A stretch of 6,067 nucleotides of DNA, from assembly GCA_026193555.1 (NCBI GenBank), contig JAPHUU010000332.1:1-6067 (forward strand), written 5' to 3'. The translations under genes and the position numbers were made by a program. Origin of the DNA: Rhodanobacter sp. Lineage in GTDB: Bacteria; Pseudomonadota; Gammaproteobacteria; Xanthomonadales; Rhodanobacteraceae. Position 1 is the first letter of the stretch, and each line of letters opens with the position of its first letter. The notes below the pieces were generated by a model. The model was not told where the DNA came from, did no database searches, and saw nothing but the letters and a program-made list of their open reading frames with translations. This document shows, piece by piece, positions 1-6,067 of this stretch.

Positions 1-1166
<1,166 letters not shown>

Positions 1167-1256
1167 GATGGATTCCGTTACTGCCGGCACCTCGTCAAGC
1201 GACGGGTCCGGTTTCCAGGGTTTGTGGTGGAAAGGCCAAACGACGAAGGATGAACC

Positions 1257-1550
1257 TCAGTGCCCTTTGTCGAACGTGTCCTTGAATGCGTGCTTGGTGG
1301 CATCCCAGCCCGTGCGCGCACCCTTCGCGATGCCGTGACCGGCCTCCTTCGCCCCGTGGCCGATATTCTTGGCGACGTATCTGGTTTCGTGCCCGATAGC
1401 GCGTGCGCCGTGGCCGATGTCTTTCCCGGCCGCCTTGGCATCGTGCTTGATGTCCTGGCTGGCGGAGCCTTGCTGGGCGCTGGCGGTACCGACAAATGCC
1501 GCCAGCACGGCGCATGCGACCAGGATTCCGAAGATCTTTCTGCGGTTCAT
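1257..1550 (-). CDS. Small secreted histidine-patterned helical protein, function unknown
   Basis: This 97-residue protein is not one I recognise. It has a clear Sec signal peptide: a basic start (MNRRK), a hydrophobic stretch at about 6-21, and a TASA|QQ cleavage site after residue 25. The mature part of about 72 residues is polar, alanine/glycine/lysine-rich, without cysteine, and should be periplasmic. It is built from imperfect 11-residue units (starting near 32, 43, 54, 65 and 76), and a longer 18-residue repeat is visible as KDIGHGARAIGH (43-54) and KNIGHGAKEAGH (61-72). Histidines at 36, 47, 54, 65 and 72 alternate 11 and 7 apart, so they fall on one face if the chain is helical. The pattern loosely recalls LEA-like or YtxH-like stress proteins, which is only an analogy. 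A good ribosome site (GAGGGG, 7 nt before ATG) supports the start. It sits 46 bp after prfB and 90 bp before lysS, all codirectional, with no clear terminator between them. Confidence 0.8.
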   Translation of the reverse strand: MNRRKIFGILVACAVLAAFVGTASAQQGSASQDIKHDAKAAGKDIGHGARAIGHETRYVAKNIGHGAKEAGHGIAKGARTGWDATKHAFKDTFDKGH

Positions 1551-1596
1551 GCTGCTACCCCTCGTTGGAGATTGGATGGGCTGGAGGCGATGGCGA

Positions 1597-2722
<1,126 letters not shown>

Positions 2723-2741
2723 GTGCTGTGCCAGTGAAGTT

Positions 2742-2763
2742 GAGGGCGCCGACGGGCGCCCTC
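2742..2763 (-). terminator. GC-rich hairpin between asnB and prfB, weak terminator or mRNA 3' structure
   Basis: This is a perfect 9-bp inverted repeat, GAGGGCGCC / GGCGCCCTC, with a 4-nt loop, placed 28 bp after the asnB stop and 19 bp before the prfB start. On the minus strand it is followed by AACTTCACT, which has no proper T-tract, so termination would be weak at best. It may instead stabilise the asnB mRNA end or partly separate asnB from prfB. Confidence 0.4.
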
Positions 2764-2791
2764 GGTCAAGCCGTACAGGATAGCAAACCGC

Positions 2792-4459
2792 TCAGGCCAG
2801 TGCGTCGCTGTGCACCCCGCGCACCGATCGCCCGGACGGATCGGCGGCGTTGGCAAACGCCGGATCCCAGGCCAGCGCGGCCGGCGACGAGCAGGCAATG
2901 GACTTGCCGCCGGGCACGGTGGCGGCGCAGGCCTCGCCCGGGTAGTGCTGTTCGAAGATGTGCCGGTAGAGATAGGCCTCCTTGGTCGTCGGCGTGTTGA
3001 ACGGATAGCGTGCGGCGGCCGCCGCAAACTCGCGGTCGCTGACCTGCTGTTCGGCGTGCGCCTTCAGCCCGTCGATCCAGCCGTAACCCACGCCGTCGCT
3101 GAACTGCTCCTTCTGTCGCCACAGGATCGAGTCGGGCAAGGCGCCCTCGAAGGCGTCGCGCAATACCGCCTTCTCGATCCGGCCATTGCCGGCCATCTTG
3201 TGTTTCGCGTCCATGCCCATCGCCACGTCGATGAATTCCAGGTCAAGGAATGGCACCCGTGCTTCCACGCCCCAGGCCATCATCGCCTTGTTCGCACGCA
3301 GGCAGTCGTAGCTGTGCAGCGCATCCAGCTTGCGCACCGTCTCCTCGTGAAACGCCTCGGCCGATGGCGCCTTGTGGAAGTACAGGTAACCGCCGAACAG
3401 CTCGTCGGAGCCCTCGCCCGAGAGCACCATCTTCACTCCCATCGCCTTGATCCGCCGCGCCAGCAGGTACATCGGAGTGGCGGCGCGGATGGTGGTGACG
3501 TCGTAGGTCTCGATATGCCGGATCACTTCGGGCAGCGCGTCGAGTCCCTCCCAGAAGCTGTAGACGAAACCATGGTGCACCGTGCCCAGCGCATCGGCTG
3601 CGATCCGGGCGGCGGCCAGGTCGGGCGAACCCTCCAGTCCGATCGCGAACGAATGCAGGCGCGGCCACCAGGCCTCGCTGTGGTCATCGTCCTCCACCCG
3701 CTCACGGGCAAAGCGGGCGGCGCAGGCGGCGACCAGCGACGAATCCAGGCCGCCGGACAGCAGCACACCGTAGGGCACGTCGGTCATCAGCTGGCGGTGC
3801 ACCGCCTGCTCGAAGGCATCATGCAAGTCGGAGGCACTCACTTCATGACCCTGCGTGTGACGGTAGTCGCGCCAGGGCTTGTGGTAGTAGCAGCGCAATT
3901 CGCCGCTGGCACTGTCATAGACATGACCCGGCGGGAATGGCGCCACGTCGGCGCACAGACCGACCAGGGCCTTCATCTCCGAGGCCACGCACAGCCTGCC
4001 TTGCTGGTCATGGCCCCAGTACAACGGACACACGCCGATCGGATCGCGCGCAATGACGTAGCGCCTGGCCGCACCATCCCACAGCGCAAACGCGAAGATG
4101 CCGTTGAGCTGGCTGACGAAATCGGGGTCGCCGCCGCGATACAAGGCATTGATCACCTCGCAATCGGAGCCGGTGGTGAAGTCATAGTCGCTGGCCGCGC
4201 GCAGCTCGCGGTGGTTGTAGATCTCACCGTTCACCGCCAGTGCCAGTTCGCCGTCGCGCGAGCGCAGTGGTTGCGCACCGCTGGCCGGATCGACGATCGC
4301 CAGCCGCTCGTGCACCAGGATCGCCCCCGCGTCGACGAACACGCCGCTCCAGTCCGGACCGCGGTGGCGCTGGCGTTGTGACAGTTCCAGCGCCTGCCGC
4401 CGCAGCCCCGCCACGTCGTCACCCGGCTGCAGATCAAACATCCCGAAGATCGAACACAT
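2792..4459 (-). CDS. asnB: Asparagine synthetase B, glutamine-hydrolysing
   Basis: This cytoplasmic enzyme makes asparagine from aspartate, glutamine and ATP, releasing glutamate, AMP and pyrophosphate. The 555 residues match E. coli AsnB (554) almost end to end. The N-terminal glutaminase domain (about 1-200) starts with the nucleophile Cys2, exposed after Met removal (MCSIFGMFD). It also shows Arg52 in RLAIVD, NGEIYNH at 77-83 and Asp99 in the GSDCEV segment. The C-terminal synthetase domain has the ATP pyrophosphatase PP-loop SGGLDSS at 235-241, HIETYDVTTIRAATPMYL around 315-332, and LSGEGSDELFGGY at 346-358. The tail (IACSSPAALAWD, DPSGRSVRGVH) is AsnB-like. The start is fixed by the essential Cys2 and by AGAGGA 6 nt upstream. 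Nothing is missing or truncated. The 294 bp between it and the preceding gene carry an asparagine-rich leader peptide and attenuator, so expression probably tracks Asn-tRNA charging. prfB follows 69 bp downstream. Confidence 0.98.
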   Translation of the reverse strand: MCSIFGMFDLQPGDDVAGLRRQALELSQRQRHRGPDWSGVFVDAGAILVHERLAIVDPASGAQPLRSRDGELALAVNGEIYNHRELRAASDYDFTTGSDCEVINALYRGGDPDFVSQLNGIFAFALWDGAARRYVIARDPIGVCPLYWGHDQQGRLCVASEMKALVGLCADVAPFPPGHVYDSASGELRCYYHKPWRDYRHTQGHEVSASDLHDAFEQAVHRQLMTDVPYGVLLSGGLDSSLVAACAARFARERVEDDDHSEAWWPRLHSFAIGLEGSPDLAAARIAADALGTVHHGFVYSFWEGLDALPEVIRHIETYDVTTIRAATPMYLLARRIKAMGVKMVLSGEGSDELFGGYLYFHKAPSAEAFHEETVRKLDALHSYDCLRANKAMMAWGVEARVPFLDLEFIDVAMGMDAKHKMAGNGRIEKAVLRDAFEGALPDSILWRQKEQFSDGVGYGWIDGLKAHAEQQVSDREFAAAAARYPFNTPTTKEAYLYRHIFEQHYPGEACAATVPGGKSIACSSPAALAWDPAFANAADPSGRSVRGVHSDALA

Positions 4460-4485
4460 CGCACATCCTCTACTCGTTGGTTGAT

Positions 4486-4509
4486 GGGTGAGTGGGAAAA
4501 CACTGACCC
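4486..4509 (-). other. Small imperfect hairpin between attenuator and asnB ribosome site
   Basis: On the minus strand GGGTCAGTG and CACTCACCC pair as 4+4 bp around one C-C mismatch, with loop TTTTCC. It begins just after the attenuator T-tract and ends 16 nt before the asnB Shine-Dalgarno. It might protect the 5' end of read-through mRNA or insulate the asnB ribosome site; its short stem makes chance possible. Confidence 0.3.
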
Positions 4510-4510
4510 G

Positions 4511-4547
4511 AAAACGACGAAGGCCCGCTCTGGGCGGGCCTTCGTCG
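4511..4547 (-). terminator. Intrinsic terminator acting as the asnB attenuator
   Basis: This is a perfect 14-bp stem, CGACGAAGGCCCGC / GCGGGCCTTCGTCG, with a 5-nt loop (CCAGA on the minus strand). TTTT follows directly at 4514-4511. It lies 22 nt after the leader stop codon and 51 nt before the asnB start, the usual place for an amino-acid biosynthetic attenuator. It is GC-rich and should be efficient. Its 5' arm can alternatively pair with the end of the leader coding sequence. On the plus strand the stem is followed by CGATTTT, but there is no plus-strand gene for it to serve. Confidence 0.88.
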
Positions 4548-4586
4548 CGATTTTCTTGGAGACTTGAAGCTACGCGATGGCCCGCC
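4533..4586 (-). promoter_or_regulatory. Antiterminator pairing for the asnB attenuator
   Basis: GGCGGGCC at 4586-4579, within leader codons 19-21, is exactly complementary to GGCCCGCC at 4540-4533, the upper part of the terminator 5' arm. The adjoining TCGCG (4577-4573) is complementary to CGCGA (4549-4545). Together they form a 13-bp helix with a 1x4 internal loop and a 23-nt apical loop, and it cannot coexist with the terminator. A ribosome at the leader stop (4572-4570) would cover the 5' arm and allow termination; one stalled at earlier Asn codons would leave it free. I see only a weak pre-emptor helix upstream (CGCGA at 4609-4605 with the same TCGCG). This is inferred from complementarity. 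Confidence 0.75.
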
Positions 4587-4641
4587 AGGAGTTGGCGTTA
4601 TTGTTCGCGCGATTATTGTTGTTGACGTTGCCGCCAGGCAT
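4570..4641 (-). CDS. Asparagine-rich leader peptide controlling asnB (23 aa)
   Basis: This short open frame (ATG at 4641, TAG at 4572-4570) encodes 23 residues, nine of them asparagine: Asn5, Asn7-10, Asn13-15 and Asn17, ending ANSWRAIA. Clustered codons for the product of the downstream enzyme are the hallmark of ribosome-mediated attenuation in proteobacterial his, thr, leu and phe leaders. Here the downstream gene is asparagine synthetase. Ribosome stalling at Asn7-Asn13 would leave the antiterminator arm free. The ribosome site GCGGGGCG lies about 4 nt before this ATG. An in-frame ATG at 4698 would extend it to 42 residues but has no Shine-Dalgarno and sits at the predicted transcription start. 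The peptide probably has no function beyond its translation. Confidence rests on the agreement of codon content, position and RNA structure, since the frame alone is too short to judge. Confidence 0.85.
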   Translation of the reverse strand: MPGGNVNNNNRANNNANSWRAIA

Positions 4642-4704
4642 GTCGCCCCGCGCGGAAAGCGCGGTGATCGTCGGCAGGCTGGTGGCTATCGAATGCATGG
4701 GTCG

Positions 4705-4733
4705 ACTAGAACAGATTGGACGTTCATGCGCAA
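4705..4733 (-). promoter_or_regulatory. Candidate sigma-70 promoter for the asnB leader transcript
   Basis: The minus strand has TTGCGC (4733-4728), a 17-nt spacer and TCTAGT (4710-4705). Matches are 3/6 and 4/6 to the -35 and -10 consensus, predicting a start near 4698, about 57 nt before the leader ATG. It is the best candidate I found in the 112 bp between the SpoIIAA-like stop and the leader, but it is weak and other starts are possible. Confidence 0.33.
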
Positions 4734-4753
4734 GCACTGCAACCGAGCCGTTG

Positions 4754-5128
4754 TCAGGCTATCGCCGGCTCGCTGATCCAGCGCGTCGCCTCGTCCAGTG
4801 CAGCCAGCGAGAACAGCCGGAATTCGCCCGGCATGAGAAAGCCCATCGCTGAGGCCGCTGCCCGCAGCCAGGGCACATCGGTGACCAGGGCGATCCGATC
4901 CCAGCCGCTCAGGTGGCGCATGCCGAGCTTGGCGTCGTCCCACACTGCACCGGGGTCGAAACCGGTGAAGTCCTCGTCGATCACGTACAGCAGCTGCAGC
5001 TTGCGGTTGAGGGCGAAGGCAGCCTCGACATCGGGAACCATCACGTTCTCGTAGTCAGCCGCGGTGACCTGGCCATGGGCCCGGAAACCCAGCGTACCGG
5101 CCGGCAGCCCTGTCATTTGCTCGATCAT
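4754..5128 (-). CDS. SpoIIAA-like (STAS/SEC14-fold) cytoplasmic protein
   Basis: This 124-residue protein belongs, by pattern, to the SpoIIAA-like family (Pfam PF11964, formerly DUF3478), which has a STAS or SEC14-like fold. Diagnostic segments are GFRAHGQVTAADYENVMVPDVE (about 14-35, beta strand then helix), LLYVIDEDFTGFDPGAVWDDAKLG (47-69) and WDRIALVTDVPWL (76-88), with GFLMPGEFRLF (96-106) near the end. No signal peptide or membrane segment is present. The family has no settled function; STAS-like folds usually bind small ligands or partner proteins. The start is supported by GAGGA 6 nt before the ATG. It is divergent from the PHA synthase gene across 209 bp containing an FNR/ANR-type box, so it may be induced at low oxygen. 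No clear terminator follows, so some transcripts could run into the asnB leader. Confidence 0.85.
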   Translation of the reverse strand: MIEQMTGLPAGTLGFRAHGQVTAADYENVMVPDVEAAFALNRKLQLLYVIDEDFTGFDPGAVWDDAKLGMRHLSGWDRIALVTDVPWLRAAASAMGFLMPGEFRLFSLAALDEATRWISEPAIA

Positions 5129-5163
5129 GTTTCGTCCTCGATGGATAGGCTGTCAATGGCGGC

Positions 5164-5169
5164 AGTCTA
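5164..5169 (-). promoter_or_regulatory. Candidate -10 element for the SpoIIAA-like gene
   Basis: TAGACT on the minus strand matches TATAAT at 4 of 6. With a start at 5157 it occupies -12 to -7, and the FNR/ANR-type box is centred at -41.5, the canonical class II activator position. The resulting leader would be about 29 nt and includes the GAGGA ribosome site. It rests on spacing and partial consensus only. Confidence 0.45.
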
Positions 5170-5191
5170 CGGTCGTGCACCGCAGCATCTG

Positions 5192-5205
5192 TTGACTTGA
5201 ATCAA
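5192..5205. promoter_or_regulatory. FNR/ANR-type binding site between divergent genes
   Basis: TTGAC-TTGA-ATCAA matches the FNR/ANR/DNR consensus TTGAT-N4-ATCAA at 9 of 10 defined positions. Proteins of this CRP/FNR group sense oxygen or nitric oxide and commonly activate from -41.5. The box lies 63 bp from the SpoIIAA-like ATG and 132 bp from the PHA synthase ATG. A -10-like hexamer begins 29.5 bp from its centre on each side. The regulator itself is not in the window. Confidence 0.65.
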
Positions 5206-5227
5206 GGGGGAGCATGGCGCCTGCCGG

Positions 5228-5233
5228 CAGAAT
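5228..5233 (+). promoter_or_regulatory. Candidate -10 element for the PHA synthase gene
   Basis: CAGAAT matches TATAAT at 4 of 6. A start at 5240 puts it at -12 to -7 and the FNR/ANR-type box at -41.5, mirroring the minus-strand element. This gives the synthase mRNA a leader of about 98 nt. No good -35 hexamer is needed for, or seen at, a class II activated promoter. Confidence 0.42.
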
Positions 5234-5337
5234 CAACAAGCAATGGTGCCGGTGCAGGCGTCGTCAGTATCACTGGCCGGCAGCATGCTGATGCCAACCG
5301 GTATCAGCGCGATGCCAGCGACCCCAGGAGTTGCCCC

Positions 5338-6067
5338 ATGTCGATGGATATTCAGCGTGCCGGGACGACGAGTAACCAGACAGCCATGGTGTCGTCCCTG
5401 AAATCGAGCCCGCCCACGATCGAATCGGGGGGCGGCACGGCGGAAACCTCCCGGGTCGTCGATCCCGACTGCCTCCTGCATGCAGCCGAGGGCAAGCTGA
5501 CCCAGGGTTTGTCGCCGACCGCGATGTGGCTGGCCTACCTGGACTGGGGGACGCATCTGGCCAATGCGCCGTTTCGGCGTATGTCGCTGGCCGTGGCCGC
5601 CCAGCAGCAGATGGCACGCTGGGTGCAGGCGATGTCCGGCAAGCGGGTAATCGGGCCCGCTTCGCATGATCATCGTTTCGACAGCCCGGCGTGGCGGCAG
5701 CCGCCCTTCAACCTGCTGCATCAGGGTTTCCTGTTGCAGGAGGAATGGTGGACACGGGCCATGCAGCCCGCCGAGGGTGTCAGCCCGCACAACGCCAGAA
5801 TCGCGTCGTTTGCGGCGCGCCAGTGGCTGGATGTCTTTTCACCGTCCAATTTCCCGTTTCTCAACCCGGACGTGATTGCCGCCACGATGCGCCAGTCGGG
5901 TGGAAACTTCGTGGCGGGCATGCAGACGTTTCTCGACGACCTGCGCCAGGCGATGGGAGACCACGCCGGTAACGAGGCGGCGATCAGGGTCGGCCGCGAC
6001 CTGGCGGTAACGCCCGGCAAGGTGGTATTGCGCAACAAGCTGATCGAACTGATCCAGTACTCGCCGA
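5338..6067 (+). CDS. phaC: Polyhydroxyalkanoate synthase, N-terminal part (runs off right edge)
   Basis: PHA synthase polymerises (R)-3-hydroxyacyl-CoA into polyester storage granules. Only 243 codons are in the window. An N-terminal stretch of about 45 low-complexity residues is followed by a PHB-polymerase N-terminal segment (LSPTAMWLAYLDWGTHLANAP at 58-78). The PhaC_N domain comes next: HDHRFDSPAWRQPPFNLLHQ (110-129), FSPSNFPFLNPDV (167-179) and VGRDLAVTPGKVV (218-230), ending in LIELIQYSP. The alpha/beta-hydrolase core with the catalytic Cys-Asp-His lies beyond the edge, so activity cannot be judged. The WRQPPFNLLHQGFLLQEEWW segment resembles the less-studied PhaC branch with a longer N-terminus rather than the Cupriavidus-type enzyme, and class assignment is tentative. 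AGGAG lies 7 nt before the chosen ATG; a second ATG two codons later is less well spaced. Its upstream region carries an FNR/ANR-type box, suggesting low-oxygen control. Confidence 0.9.
   Translation, partial: MSMDIQRAGTTSNQTAMVSSLKSSPPTIESGGGTAETSRVVDPDCLLHAAEGKLTQGLSPTAMWLAYLDWGTHLANAPFRRMSLAVAAQQQMARWVQAMSGKRVIGPASHDHRFDSPAWRQPPFNLLHQGFLLQEEWWTRAMQPAEGVSPHNARIASFAARQWLDVFSPSNFPFLNPDVIAATMRQSGGNFVAGMQTFLDDLRQAMGDHAGNEAAIRVGRDLAVTPGKVVLRNKLIELIQYSP

Noticed and set aside
1193..1198. TTGACG upstream of lysS as a -35 box
   Set aside because: The position 17 nt downstream is GAATCC, which is not a -10, and a start there would leave almost no leader.
2765..2770. TTGACC before prfB as a -35 box
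   Set aside because: At 16-18 nt spacing the sequence is the GC-rich hairpin arm with no -10 resemblance.
2810..4381. Plus-strand open frame of 523 codons
   Set aside because: It lies wholly antisense to asnB, which is unambiguous end to end. The product is His/Arg/Gly/Val-rich without recognisable domains.
4570..4698. Longer 42-residue form of the Asn leader starting at 4698
   Set aside because: It has no ribosome site, and the predicted transcription start falls at about this position. The ATG at 4641 has GCGGGGCG just upstream.
4564..4852. Plus-strand open frames over the asnB control region
   Set aside because: They have no family resemblance or ribosome site and are explained as the complement of the leader and the SpoIIAA-like 3' end.
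5243..5400. Upstream open frame in the PHA synthase mRNA leader (ATG at 5243)
   Set aside because: It has no Shine-Dalgarno, overlaps the synthase start in another frame, and shows no regulatory codon bias.
5233..5790. Minus-strand open frame of 185 codons
   Set aside because: It is antisense to the PHA synthase start, which has matching protein motifs and a proper ribosome site.

Overview
This is a GC-rich chromosomal window of ordinary housekeeping and metabolic genes. It looks gammaproteobacterial, most like the Xanthomonadales/Rhodanobacteraceae (Dyella, Rhodanobacter, Luteibacter type). That placement is inferred from protein similarity as I remember it, from the prfB-lysS linkage and from base composition; no search was run.

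Layout. Everything from 1 to 5128 reads on the minus strand. In transcription order it is: a SpoIIAA/STAS-like small protein (5128-4754), a 294-bp control region, asparagine synthetase B (asnB, 4459-2792), peptide chain release factor 2 (prfB, 2722-1597, with its programmed +1 frameshift), a small secreted histidine-patterned protein (1550-1257), and the first 388 codons of lysyl-tRNA synthetase (lysS, 1166 to the left edge). A polyhydroxyalkanoate synthase gene (phaC-like) begins at 5338 on the plus strand and runs off the right edge. It is divergent from the SpoIIAA-like gene.

The most interesting content is regulatory. First, the asnB upstream region holds what looks like a complete transcription attenuator. 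It has a 23-codon leader peptide with nine asparagine codons, a perfect 14-bp terminator stem followed by TTTT, and an antiterminator pairing between the end of the leader and the terminator stem (8 bp plus 5 bp). This predicts that scarcity of Asn-tRNA(Asn) switches asnB on by ribosome stalling. Second, the phaC/SpoIIAA-like intergenic region has one FNR/ANR-type palindrome (TTGAC-N4-ATCAA). A -10-like hexamer lies on each side, each at exactly the spacing expected of a class II (-41.5) activated promoter. This suggests that both divergent genes respond to low oxygen.

The lower part of the window is a translation block: prfB-lysS is a linkage known in proteobacteria including E. coli. Here it is interrupted by a short exported protein whose histidines fall at 11-7-11-7 residue intervals, which places them on one face of a helix. 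No rRNA, tRNA, CRISPR array, insertion sequence or transposase is visible.
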